A stretch of DNA of 64,000 bases. It comes from Variibacter gotjawalensis. GTDB taxonomy: Bacteria > Pseudomonadota > Alphaproteobacteria > Rhizobiales > Xanthobacteraceae. The notes beneath the pieces are model-generated. The model did no database searches. It saw only the letters and a program-made list of their open reading frames with translations, and was not told the DNA's origin. This document shows positions 53,512 to 62,618 of the stretch, one piece after another. A program made the translations under genes and the position numbers. The stretch covers positions 3,177,501 through 3,241,500 of the forward strand of contig NZ_AP014946.1 of assembly GCF_002355335.1 (NCBI RefSeq), written 5' to 3'. Numbering within the stretch: the first letter of the stretch is position 1; each line of letters begins with the position of its first letter.

Positions 53512-56316
53512 GTGCTCGACACCAATTCGACCGACAGCATTTTTCGCTTCACCCAAATTCGGCCAACACGATCGCTCGCATCTACCAGCGCAATTCCCCT
53601 GTTGAACAGCTCATTCGCTCGTAAGCTTGCGAAAACCACAAGAACGAAATGCCAGGCAGAGGCAATCGATTTTCTCAAAGCAGCCGGGTCGATCGATCAG
53701 CTACTTGATACAAACGAAAACAAGAAACTTGTATCGCTTTTGCAATCTCTAATTGCTGCGAATGCTCCGGTCGCGACGTTGCGCCAGAACATCACAAGCG
53801 GCAGAAGAGAATACTTGGCTATGCGAAAGAGTGTGTCAGATTATCTCCTTGCATCAAAATTTCAGCGTATCGGTCAAGGTTTCGCGGAGACTTCGCTCGA
53901 TCTGCTTTACAAAGGTTTCGCAATCCTCGCAGATGATCACACTGTCGCCGATAGCGCGCTGCTCAGCGAGGTCGTGAAGCGTCCGCTTCTGCTCCCTTTT
54001 GAAATCACCGACGACGCGGAGCGCCCCCTTCATTCTGCGGCAGCGCCCAATACCCATCCGACTGCTAACCAAAATTTGCCAGATCCTCAGCATATCTACG
54101 CTGCGCTTACGGAACTGACTGGGTTGTATCGGCCGGAGCTTGTAAATGCTGATCTTGAGGACGACCATGCTAGCACCAGGCCTGCGCGCGATAGAGAGCC
54201 GCAACTAGCGCTTAATAAGAAAGGGCTCGCCTCGCTTTCTGCCGGGAGCCGCTCTGCGCTAGAGGCTCTCGATTTAGATCCTGCGGCAATGTCCGTCCAT
54301 GCGATAGCTGCGGCTCTTGAAACGACACTTTCGCGTCTCAGCACGCTACCTGTAACTCCCAGGGGGGTGCACATCTTGCCAAGACCGCCCGTTGTTGAAG
54401 GCTTTCCTCGCATTGCCGCGGGCGTGCGCGTAGCAGGAGTAGCGGATCTGCTTGTTGTGAAGCAGCATCTGCACAAATATCGACGAACGGACATCGCCCA
54501 CGTTGAGAACGTGTTGCGTGGGGAAAAGAAAGTAAGAACCCACAGACAATTCGATCGCCAAGAGCAGACCTTTGTGTCGGAGGTCGAAACAACGCACGAG
54601 AAAATAACTGAACTTCAGACCGCGGAACGCTTTGAGCTGAACCAAGAAACTCAGCAGACGATCAAGCGCGATCAGCAGGTCGGCTTCAATCTCAGCCTTT
54701 CTGGGAAATACGGCCCAACTGTCGAGTTTTCCAGTCAAGCAGAAGCCGAGATTGAAAACTCGCGCGAAGAGACAACTCGCAGCGCCCTAAATTACGCAAA
54801 AGACATTATGCAGCGCTCGCTCGATCGGGTTGTGGAGAGCGTTCGGGAGCAGCGCGTCCAGCGTATTATCCGAGAGCAAGAAGAAACCAATCTGCATGAA
54901 ATCGCGAATGAGACTGGAGATCACGTTACGGGTATCTACCAGTTTTTAGAAAAAGTCATGACAAGCCAAGTCTTCAACTACGGGATCAGGACGATGTTTG
55001 ATTTCATGGTTCCTGAGCCTGCTTCGTACATTTGGCATCTGGAGAGTACGCCGGCAGCGGATGTTGAATTACCGCCGCCTCCCGCTGCTCTCAAGACGTA
55101 TCTACCAGGTCCGACACACGTTACTCCTTACAATTATGCCTCAGTAGCAGCGATTTTTGGTGCGCGCGGAATTGAGCCACCTCCGCCTACATTCAAAACT
55201 GCGGTGGCAGCCGTCAATCATGGCGAAACCGGTGATGAAGAAGGCAAGCCGCGTAGCGTCGTGGAAAAGGAGATTGCAGTTCCGGAGGGTTATCGTCCGG
55301 TGTCTGCAGTGGTCCGGGCTATGGCGTTAACAGATAATGAGCTAACGCTAGGCATCACGCTTGGGTCCGCATCAGTAATTTGGCGTCCAAGCGGTGGTCG
55401 CGTCACAGCTGTGGGCGGTGGTCATCGGCTTGGCGCTGCCAATATCGCTCTCTCGATATCAGCGGCGAGCTATCCCTATGACGCACAGAGCAAACTTCTG
55501 CTTCATGTTTTAGCTTTTGAGAGCAATGCTTATTCGGTTGTCGCGAACGTGGTTTTCGCTCGTTCGCAGGAAACTTTCAGCGCGTGGCAGATCCAGACCT
55601 ATGATCTGATTGCTCAAGCTGCTCTCGAGCAGCAGCTCAAGTACGAACAAAAGGTCGAAGATCTCAAAGCCAAAGCAGCGGGCGCCGCCGCCAATGCGGC
55701 CGCACAATTCGGTCGAGCTCCATCGCAAAATCTCAAAGTAGTCGTTGCGGAACTGAAAAAGCACTGCACGTCGATCCTCACCAAGCAGCGCTACGAGACT
55801 TTCGGTGCCGTTGTGGATGGCGATCCGCCGTACTTCAACTTCGACAATGCAGCGAGACAAGGCGCATTCATTCGTTTTTTTGAGCAAGCTTTCGAATGGG
55901 ACCAGCTTCAATATGTATGCTACCCATACTTTTGGTCGCGCCGGGAAACTTGGTCAGAACGGTTCCGCCGCCAAGACATTGATCCAACGCTACTAGAGTT
56001 TTTGCAGGCCGGCGCAGCCCGCGTGGTCGTGCCAGCGCGGCCTGGATTTGAAAACGCGATCATTCATTATTTAGAGACAGGGGAAATCTGGAATGGTGTC
56101 AGCGAGCCGCCTCGCATCAACTCTCCACTCTACGTCTCGATCATCGATGAAATTAAGGAGCGCACGGGTGCTTCGCAAGGAGAACTTCCAGTTGGTGCAT
56201 CCTGGGAGACGATTGTGCCAACACCATTGGTTGCCATACGCGCAGAAGATGATTTGCCGGAATGGGTAAGGCAGGACGTGCAAAGCTGGTTTTGGGAGGA
56301 AGCTGAGAGCAACTAG
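53512..56316 (+). CDS. Large uncharacterised protein, first gene of a two-gene cassette
   Basis: About 934 residues. The GTG at 53512 is chosen because GGAGG lies five bases before it; a TTG at 53500 is also in frame. No signal peptide or membrane segment is seen. Residues about 1-170 are helical. A central block (about 305-505) has GVADLLVVKQHL, DIAHVENVLRGE, a long Glu/Arg/Gln-rich helix, and NYGIRTMFDFMVPEPASY. A proline-rich hinge (ELPPPPAALKTYLPG) leads to a beta-rich C-terminal part. Similar large proteins exist in diverse bacteria as far as I recall, but I cannot name a function. Seven bases separate it from the nuclease-domain gene. AT-richer codon use than core genes. Confidence 0.8.
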   Translation: MLDTNSTDSIFRFTQIRPTRSLASTSAIPLLNSSFARKLAKTTRTKCQAEAIDFLKAAGSIDQLLDTNENKKLVSLLQSLIAANAPVATLRQNITSGRREYLAMRKSVSDYLLASKFQRIGQGFAETSLDLLYKGFAILADDHTVADSALLSEVVKRPLLLPFEITDDAERPLHSAAAPNTHPTANQNLPDPQHIYAALTELTGLYRPELVNADLEDDHASTRPARDREPQLALNKKGLASLSAGSRSALEALDLDPAAMSVHAIAAALETTLSRLSTLPVTPRGVHILPRPPVVEGFPRIAAGVRVAGVADLLVVKQHLHKYRRTDIAHVENVLRGEKKVRTHRQFDRQEQTFVSEVETTHEKITELQTAERFELNQETQQTIKRDQQVGFNLSLSGKYGPTVEFSSQAEAEIENSREETTRSALNYAKDIMQRSLDRVVESVREQRVQRIIREQEETNLHEIANETGDHVTGIYQFLEKVMTSQVFNYGIRTMFDFMVPEPASYIWHLESTPAADVELPPPPAALKTYLPGPTHVTPYNYASVAAIFGARGIEPPPPTFKTAVAAVNHGETGDEEGKPRSVVEKEIAVPEGYRPVSAVVRAMALTDNELTLGITLGSASVIWRPSGGRVTAVGGGHRLGAANIALSISAASYPYDAQSKLLLHVLAFESNAYSVVANVVFARSQETFSAWQIQTYDLIAQAALEQQLKYEQKVEDLKAKAAGAAANAAAQFGRAPSQNLKVVVAELKKHCTSILTKQRYETFGAVVDGDPPYFNFDNAARQGAFIRFFEQAFEWDQLQYVCYPYFWSRRETWSERFRRQDIDPTLLEFLQAGAARVVVPARPGFENAIIHYLETGEIWNGVSEPPRINSPLYVSIIDEIKERTGASQGELPVGASWETIVPTPLVAIRAEDDLPEWVRQDVQSWFWEEAESN

Positions 56317-56323
56317 AATCTAA

Positions 56324-58141
56324 ATGAGCAACATTCGGCCGTACAAAAGAGCTCTCGAAGACGTCAAAGCCCTTTTGGATAAAACACTCGCTTCTGGGAA
56401 ATCGAGTTCGTTCGAGATCGCTTTCCTTCGCGCCACAGTCGCGATCATGGAAACGGATCTTCAAACTCCCAAAAAGTTACTTGAGCTGGATGATTTGGCC
56501 TCTCCGGGTCAAAGTGGCGCGACCATTTGGCGAAAAGGTGCTCAGGACGCAGCCGAAAAGCAACTTTGCCCCGACTTAAAAGACCCTCAAAAGTATCGAG
56601 AATTCGACGAAGGCTACGCTAAGCTTTCGCTCGAGCTGCGGCAGAATGTACGCAAGAAAACGATCGTGCTCGGCGATACTCAGATTCTGAAAGTTACGCA
56701 CAATCGAAGAACGGTTGAAGTCGTCGATATGATCGCTACTGCGCTCACAACGTCGTTTCAGTTTCACAAGACCGATGCTGATTTTTTCCGTAATCCGCCG
56801 ATGGTCGGTCTAAAGCGTTTGCTGGATCAAGATCGACCTGATTTGGAACAAGCACTCCGCGCGGCACTCGCGCTTCCATCCGACATTGTCGAATACAATC
56901 TGCCGAAAGAAAAGCGACCTGCCTATGAGGAGACAGTCGAGTTTGTTGTCAGTTTTATTCCCATAATTGGCTCCCTCGTTGCAGGCTACGAAGTCATCAG
57001 CGGCAAAGATCTCTTCGGCAGAGAGTTGTCAGACGTTGAACGGGGTATTCTCGCTGCTGGCATTTTGCTTCCCTTCGCCGCTCGTAGCGTTAAGAGTGGT
57101 CGAGCCCTATATCAAGCTGAACGGATGGCAACGCTCTATGGCGAAGATGCTGCGAAACACGCTTATGCGATGGCGATGGGCGAACGTCTCTCTAGCGATT
57201 TAATGACGTGGTCCTTGCTGCGAGAGGCCCGAGCCACTGTGGCCACGGAAAAGAAAATTGCCAACGACGTTGCAAGTGATTTGTCCGACAGGCTCACTCT
57301 TCTTCTCAAGGATGCACGGTCGGCCACACCACAAGCTGTCGATGTCGTATTTGAAGACGCGTTCAAGGCGCTAGTGAAAAAGACCGACAAGCTTGCTGGG
57401 TTGGATTCCCTCGCTGTGGAGCGGATAGCGGCAAAAGGCATCAACGAAAGCCACGTCAAAGGGCAACTTCTAGAAGAGATGCTCGAGAACCGCGTTGCAA
57501 GCTGGCTACGTGAAGGTACCGCTAAAAAAGCGCTGGGTCTTGATCACGTGACGGGCAAAATCGAGTTTGTCCCGGGACATATGGTGCGCGACTTGAGTGG
57601 ACGTCAGATCACCGACGGAATTTTGGTCACGCAGGTTCGTGACGAGCTGCAGATCGTTGCTGTGTTCGAATGCAAGGCTGGGAAGCATGCATCACGAGAA
57701 CTATCGAAAGGTGTGACGAGCCGCGGTGACTTATCAAAAAATGCCGAAGCTGAGCTGCGGGCTTACGCTAAGGACGTACTCCGCGAGGTTCAGGAACAGG
57801 CGAGACTAGAAGGCCGCACGGCAACCGATACGCTCGAAAGTATCATGAACGACGTCAAACTCAACGAACTAGGCGGGCAAGTGCGTCGCGATATTGAACG
57901 GCTCGTTGACTCCTCGATATTTATCGGGTCGCTGAGGACGCCAGTCAAAGTCTCTCCAAAGACCACAAAGTTTTTTGGCGTACTGCCGAGCGATGTGAAG
58001 GCTAGTGCGATTACCAAACAACTCAAAGAAAATGGGATCACGAACTTCGAAGTGATGGGCATCAATATGAGCGAAAAAGAACTAAAAGCCGCGGCGAAAA
58101 CTCTAGCTGACTCGCTGAAGTTGACCATCGTAGAGCCATAG
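56324..58141 (+). CDS. Pre-toxin TG-like protein with C-terminal PD-(D/E)XK nuclease-like domain
   Basis: Protein of 605 residues, second gene of the cassette. Residues about 1-200 are helical and unrecognised. A hydrophobic segment (about 205-262; SFIPIIGSLVAGYEVISGKD, LSDVERGILAAG) matches the pattern of pre-toxin TG domains, which precede toxin modules in polymorphic toxins. Residues 378-470 look like a restriction-endonuclease fold: LLEEMLENR (Glu384/385), QITDGILV (Asp431), VFECKAGKH (Glu449, Lys451). This resembles nuclease toxin domains, but no secretion signal and no following immunity gene are visible. Either an effector exported by an unknown route or a nuclease of a defence-type system. 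Confidence 0.75.
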   Translation: MSNIRPYKRALEDVKALLDKTLASGKSSSFEIAFLRATVAIMETDLQTPKKLLELDDLASPGQSGATIWRKGAQDAAEKQLCPDLKDPQKYREFDEGYAKLSLELRQNVRKKTIVLGDTQILKVTHNRRTVEVVDMIATALTTSFQFHKTDADFFRNPPMVGLKRLLDQDRPDLEQALRAALALPSDIVEYNLPKEKRPAYEETVEFVVSFIPIIGSLVAGYEVISGKDLFGRELSDVERGILAAGILLPFAARSVKSGRALYQAERMATLYGEDAAKHAYAMAMGERLSSDLMTWSLLREARATVATEKKIANDVASDLSDRLTLLLKDARSATPQAVDVVFEDAFKALVKKTDKLAGLDSLAVERIAAKGINESHVKGQLLEEMLENRVASWLREGTAKKALGLDHVTGKIEFVPGHMVRDLSGRQITDGILVTQVRDELQIVAVFECKAGKHASRELSKGVTSRGDLSKNAEAELRAYAKDVLREVQEQARLEGRTATDTLESIMNDVKLNELGGQVRRDIERLVDSSIFIGSLRTPVKVSPKTTKFFGVLPSDVKASAITKQLKENGITNFEVMGINMSEKELKAAAKTLADSLKLTIVEP

Positions 58142-58306
58142 GCCTACCTGCTAAACGAGCGTGATGTCGATCAATGCCATAAGTTCGAACCCCTCAGACC
58201 TTGCGTCTAACAAGCGAGGTTGTGCTCAAAATTTCCCGAAAGCTCGCCCCCGCTTCAGGTCGTATTTTTCGACGTTTCCTCGCGCGCGTACAGGTCGCCG
58301 ACGCAG

Positions 58307-59683
58307 TCACGCTAGATCGAAGAACGTTCCCAGTCCGGTGTCAGCCAATATAGCCACATCAAGCCGGGTGATCGAATACGCTTTTCCAGACTCGATCACA
58401 GCGAACATCAGATCGTCGCTAAGATCTTCGCCAGCTCCGCTGAAGTTGCCATAGTGAAAACTGCTGCCCGCAGTTAAGGGAACGAGCGAACCGTATGTCG
58501 CTTGCGCCTTTTGGCCCTCGAAGAACAATGTCCCTCCATGATTGCGGACTGCAAGGTCGTAAGGGGTCGCAACATGGGAATCTAGTCGTCCTGTCGCCGG
58601 GTCATGAAAGCCGATGAAGCCGAGAGCATGACCTAGTTCATGCATCATGACGCTGACCGCGTCTGCTCGATTTGCTGGAACGGGTCTGACGCCGTCGAAA
58701 GGAGTTGGGTCAAACCAGAGAACCGTTTGCAGAGCATCTGCGTCAATTTCGATGCTGATGTCGAAACCTGAACCGTTCGGATCAGTTCCGGTGTTTATCT
58801 CATACGCCGCGCCGGGTTGAATGATGTCGCGGCCTCCGCTCCTTCCTATGAAACCACTCGTCACGCTTCCGGCCGACGCTATCGCTGATGACGGCAGGTT
58901 TGTGATGAGGACCTCGACTTCTAAAGAGGCTTGGCCATTCAAATAGCGATCCCACATGATGCCGGCTTCGATGATCGCGTTTTTTATCGATGTGTAATAC
59001 GCCGCATATTGCCCGGTGGGATCGTTGATGGTGACGTTCCAGGCAATCTCGCCATCACTCCACCTCAGATCGTCGCCGTCGAACGAACCCCCATCTGCGA
59101 CTTCGATGTTCGAAAAGGAAGGGCCCGATTGGGGGACCACTGCGGTGCCGTTGTTCAGCGCGCTCACAAGGTCATTGATTGAATTCCCTAGGCCGCTTTT
59201 GTCGCCATCTACGATAATTTTAGCCAACGAGGCTGCGCCGACGATTGCACCGCCGTTTACACCGCCGACCCCAAGTTCGGCTGCCCGAAGATTGTAGAAG
59301 TTTGCCTGCGATACGAAGTACGCGCGGCCAGCCGATGTCTGCTCGGTCAACGGCACCATGCTGTCGTAAACGAGCGCAAACTTTTCCTGGATCGCGTCTC
59401 GATCGAGAACCAACGCGTCAAACACTGCCCTCGCGTCAGCATTGAAGCGATAGAGTGCCGCGAAAGAGTTGATGTAGACATTCTCGTCGTTGAATACGGT
59501 GCTCCCGCCGGCACCGAAGTTCGTCGTGTTGTTGTTATTGATGAGAGCGGTGTAGCCGTCGATCGTTGGGACACCGAACCCCAGATAAGCATACGCGGCT
59601 GACAGTCCCTTGAATTGCGAAGTGTTCTGAGAGGTCGAGGCAACGAGAGACTTGAGATCTGATAGCGACAACGCGGCCTCCAT
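58307..59683 (-). CDS. Zincin metalloprotease-like protein
   Basis: Protein of 458 residues from ATG 59683 (a TTG two codons upstream is possible). The N-terminal 100 residues (YAYLGFGVPTIDGYTALI, NDENVYINSFAALYRF) form a module I have seen in secreted rhizobial proteins but cannot name. The catalytic part has MMHELGHALGFIGFHD near residue 348, a zinc motif with the third His at +8 rather than the usual +6 spacing, and a possible Met-turn in SDDLMFAVIESG. No Sec signal peptide; low Cys and high Gly/Asn content fit type I secretion, but no T1SS or RTX repeats are nearby. It converges on the nuclease gene with 165 bases between. Confidence 0.78.
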   Translation of the reverse strand: MEAALSLSDLKSLVASTSQNTSQFKGLSAAYAYLGFGVPTIDGYTALINNNNTTNFGAGGSTVFNDENVYINSFAALYRFNADARAVFDALVLDRDAIQEKFALVYDSMVPLTEQTSAGRAYFVSQANFYNLRAAELGVGGVNGGAIVGAASLAKIIVDGDKSGLGNSINDLVSALNNGTAVVPQSGPSFSNIEVADGGSFDGDDLRWSDGEIAWNVTINDPTGQYAAYYTSIKNAIIEAGIMWDRYLNGQASLEVEVLITNLPSSAIASAGSVTSGFIGRSGGRDIIQPGAAYEINTGTDPNGSGFDISIEIDADALQTVLWFDPTPFDGVRPVPANRADAVSVMMHELGHALGFIGFHDPATGRLDSHVATPYDLAVRNHGGTLFFEGQKAQATYGSLVPLTAGSSFHYGNFSGAGEDLSDDLMFAVIESGKAYSITRLDVAILADTGLGTFFDLA

Positions 59684-59948
59684 TGGCAATAGCCGGACAG
59701 TCGTGAAAAACTACGTGCAAGCGAATTTCCAGAGTCTTAAACGAAAAACTAGAGATCGGCAGCGCTTTAGTTTGATCCAGACCTGCGAATGAGTGCGTTG
59801 TTTCGCCGGCATCCGTTTTATGTCGTCATTGCTCACGGCATATCCCAGCCGCTTCGAGCAGCACCTTCATGAGCACGCGAAAGCGTTTGCTTAACTCCAC
59901 GAGTTGGTTTCGAGGTAAGCTGGGCTAAGTGAGGGGGGATGACGCGCG

Positions 59949-60482
59949 ATGAGCCACAATTCGGACGGCAGTGCTGACCACATAGCCCATTCACCACTGG
60001 CCGCTTACTTTCCGCGCTATAGCCGGCGGAAATTTTGGCTTTGGTCGCTTGGACTGCTCGGTCTAGCCGTACTGATGCTGGGCGCAGTGGCGGTGATGAA
60101 TAATCCTACGGGAGGCAGCGGTGGCGCTGGCGCTTTCTTCATCCTGCTTGCGCTCTTCATAGCGCTGTATTGCAAGATGCTTATTCACCGCCTGCACGAT
60201 CTTAATGTCTCGGGTTGGTGGACGATGTTGTTAGCACCGTTGCTAATCTTGCTGCCGATCTTGATGTATCGCGAGTCCCATGAGGTCTACCTCCGCATCG
60301 AACAAAGTTATGAGGCGCAACGAGCCATCCAAACATACGTATTGGCGATGCTCATCGGCTCCTTCGGTCTGCTGCTTGGTGGATTCGTAACGATGGGTTC
60401 TTTGCCAGGCACAGCGGGGCCAAATCGCTTCGGGTCATCCTTACGAAATAAGATCGAGCCGGATCTGCCTGAGGAGACGTGA
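59949..60482 (+). CDS. DUF805 family membrane protein
   Basis: Protein of 177 residues. It has SRRKFWLWSLGLLGLAVLM after the N-terminal polar part, the DUF805 motif RLHDLNVSGWW in a loop, two further hydrophobic segments and a C-terminal GPNRFGSS motif. DUF805 proteins are inner-membrane proteins of unknown function. Spacing of the RLHD and GPNRFG motifs agrees with the family. A purine-rich GAGGGGGGA lies upstream of the ATG. About 265 bases before it hold no recognisable gene. Confidence 0.8.
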   Translation: MSHNSDGSADHIAHSPLAAYFPRYSRRKFWLWSLGLLGLAVLMLGAVAVMNNPTGGSGGAGAFFILLALFIALYCKMLIHRLHDLNVSGWWTMLLAPLLILLPILMYRESHEVYLRIEQSYEAQRAIQTYVLAMLIGSFGLLLGGFVTMGSLPGTAGPNRFGSSLRNKIEPDLPEET

Positions 60483-61023
60483 CCCGGCTCTGGCCCAGCG
60501 CCATGAGGTTTCGGACAACAGGGTGCTGGGTTGCGCAAGGCTTGCATGCTGCGCGGACAAAAGCGAGTGAAGCTAACTTTGAGGCGTGGCGGCCATGCGA
60601 TTGAAAAATGCTACGGTGTCGCCGTGTGGAGCGTGATGCATTACTGAGCAAGCTAGCATTCGAATTACCTACGCAGCCGGGCGTATCCTCATCATCACGT
60701 GATCAGCAGAACAATTCGATTGTGCTGAAAGCGCTTGTCCCCAGTTAAGCCTGAGCAAGTCTTGAACAGGCCCTATTTTCATTGATCACGACAGTCCGCA
60801 AAGTTTCGAAGTTCTCGGCAGGTTGGGCCGTGCGCGTCTTGCATGAAGGATTTCCGCGTTTCGAGATTGATGTTTTTGGCCACTTCTTTCGTCGCGATCA
60901 GGCCGGTCTTGCTGCTGCGATCTGTGGAGCGCACGTTGGCGTACCAATCGCTGACCTATACGAAATTGGTGACTTTGAGCGCTGCGCGCGCTGCGAGAAA
61001 ATTCGTCGTCGAGAGTGGAGCGG
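60483..61023. other. Largely non-coding stretch with one possible small frame
   Basis: About 540 bases. A minus-strand frame (60934 GTG to 60779) coding about 51 residues, including RSSKTGLIATKEVAKNINLETRKSF, reads like protein but lacks a good start. A plus-strand frame at 60782-61027 overlaps it and is less convincing. Otherwise AT-rich sequence with nothing recognised. Confidence 0.35.
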
Positions 61024-61215
61024 CTAGGTTTTCGGCGCCGACTTCGCGAACAAGATTGCACCAATCGAGACAGGGACAATACTTATCGCGGCTGGTACCG
61101 CGGCTTCCGTCCAATCAATCGAAGTAGCGATCAACTCGACTATGGCAACCGAGATCCCAACCCACGCTAAGCCAACGAAGATGAGAGCCACAGCAAGCTG
61201 CCGGAGGGTGATCAC
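61024..61215 (-). CDS. Possible small two-segment membrane protein
   Basis: Encodes 63 residues from a GTG at 61215 with GGGAG upstream. The sequence is two hydrophobic segments, RQLAVALIFVGLAWVGISVAIV and AAVPAAISIVPVSIGAILF, joined by a short acidic loop (ATSIDWTE). Composition and hydropathy are those of a genuine small membrane protein, but no family is recognised. Confidence 0.45.
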   Translation of the reverse strand: MITLRQLAVALIFVGLAWVGISVAIVELIATSIDWTEAAVPAAISIVPVSIGAILFAKSAPKT

Positions 61216-61248
61216 GTTGCTCCCGATAAAAGCGGAAAAGAAACTAAC

Positions 61249-61396
61249 GAGCCGGGCGCTCAGGCGCGGTGCTACGGCCGAACAAACCCGGCTCTAACTC
61301 TATGGCTCCATCAAAGCCGTAGAGCTGACTCATCAACGCATAGAGGTGGAGGAAAAGCGAGCCGGGCCTCGGAGGGTTGAGCTTCGCGCCCGGCTC
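61249..61396. repeat. Two tandem GAGCCGGG hairpins in a gene-poor region
   Basis: GAGCCGGG...CCCGGCTC occurs at 61249-61294 and GAGCCGGGC...GCCCGGCTC at 61359-61396, with CTCTATGGCT/AGCCGTAGAG-like complementarity between them. Part of the motif (ACCCGGCTC) also appears near 60483. The surrounding 61216-61796 carries no convincing gene. The hairpins could be a structured RNA, degenerate repeats or terminators without U tracts. Confidence 0.5.
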
Positions 61397-61796
61397 TCAC
61401 CCGGTCAGGGCGGTCCAGACCCGCCGAGCTGAATCACAAGTAGGCAAGCAAGCCAGAGCGCTCAAGCCATCCTGCCAAACGCTACGCGCCCCAGCTCTAC
61501 CAGGCTCTCAAACAGGCCGACGGGCTGACCGGAGATTACCCAAAGTAACTCGGACTTCGACTGTCGTCGCGAACGAGATGCTAATCATGCATTTGCTGGC
61601 GAGATTGACCCTTAATGCACATCGACAGATTGTCGCGATGTGCGCGCAGGCGTACGCCTGCTTTCATCACGATACCGGCCACTTGTCCGATTGGCCCTGA
61701 TTAAACCTGGCTGTGCTTTCTGCGGCACATTAAAAACGCCGCCTAGTGTGTTCTTGTGAAGCCAGTGGGGAAACGCTGGGCTTGGAGAACATAACA

Positions 61797-62618
61797 ATGA
61801 TCAAGACTTTGACTGCGGCGTCTGTCGTCGCACTATTCGCGGCAGCGCCTGCGCTCGCCGCTGACCTCGGCCGTCCTGTCTATAAGGCAATGCCGATGGC
61901 GCCTGCCTACTTCTCGTGGAACGGCTTCTACATCGGCGCCAACGCCGGCTACGGGTGGAACGATCGAGACGTGATCACCACGGGCCAATCGACTGCAAAC
62001 ATCGCCAACGTGGCGGGCGGTGCTCGTCCCGGTACCGTCGGCATGAACCCGAACGGCTTCACCGGCGGCGTGCAGATGGGCTACAACATGCAGGCTGGCA
62101 ATTGGGTGTATGGCATCGAAGCCGACATCGCTTACACCGACTTCCGCGAAACTCGCACGATCACGACCACTGGTCTTGCACCAGGGCTCGCGCCGAACCT
62201 GCAGAACACGTTCCGTCAGGAACTTGAATACCTCGGCACGGTTCGCGGCCGTCTCGGCTACTCCTGGGATCGTACGTTGCTCTACGTCACCGGCGGTTTC
62301 GCTTACGGCGGCGTGAACAACAGCGCTTCATTCACGGGTGCTAACGGCGCGGTCGTCCAGTTCGACGGTGGACGCGATCGCATCCGCACGGGCTACACGG
62401 TCGGCGGCGGCATTGAACATGCTCTCGCACAAAACTGGAGCGTGAAGCTCGAATACCTGTACTACGATCTCGGCCGCGAGCGCGTGAACGTTGCGCTGGT
62501 GCCGGGCAGTGGTGGTGCGGCCACGGGCTACGACAGCCGATTCGACAACTCGGGTCACATCGTCCGCGCCGGTATCAACTACCGCTTCGGCGGTGTTCCG
62601 ATTATTGCGTCCTACTGA
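61797..62618 (+). CDS. Outer-membrane beta-barrel protein (Omp25/RopB-like)
   Basis: Protein of 273 residues. A Sec signal peptide (MIKTLTAASVVALFAAAPALAAD) precedes the eight-stranded barrel pattern of Omp25/31: AYFSWNGFYIGANAGYGW, then alternating amphipathic strands (GGVQMGYNMQAGNWVYGIEADIAY, GTVRGRLGYSWDRTLLYVTGGFAYGGV, TVGGGIEHALAQNWSVKLEYLYYDLG), ending HIVRAGINYRFG with an aromatic-rich last strand. GGAG nine bases before the ATG decides the start. Monocistronic. Confidence 0.93.
   Translation: MIKTLTAASVVALFAAAPALAADLGRPVYKAMPMAPAYFSWNGFYIGANAGYGWNDRDVITTGQSTANIANVAGGARPGTVGMNPNGFTGGVQMGYNMQAGNWVYGIEADIAYTDFRETRTITTTGLAPGLAPNLQNTFRQELEYLGTVRGRLGYSWDRTLLYVTGGFAYGGVNNSASFTGANGAVVQFDGGRDRIRTGYTVGGGIEHALAQNWSVKLEYLYYDLGRERVNVALVPGSGGAATGYDSRFDNSGHIVRAGINYRFGGVPIIASY

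Noticed and set aside
50398-61796. Prophage or integrative element with integrase
   Set aside because: No integrase, transposase, capsid or tail genes were recognised and no tRNA lies at either edge; only composition and content suggest acquisition.
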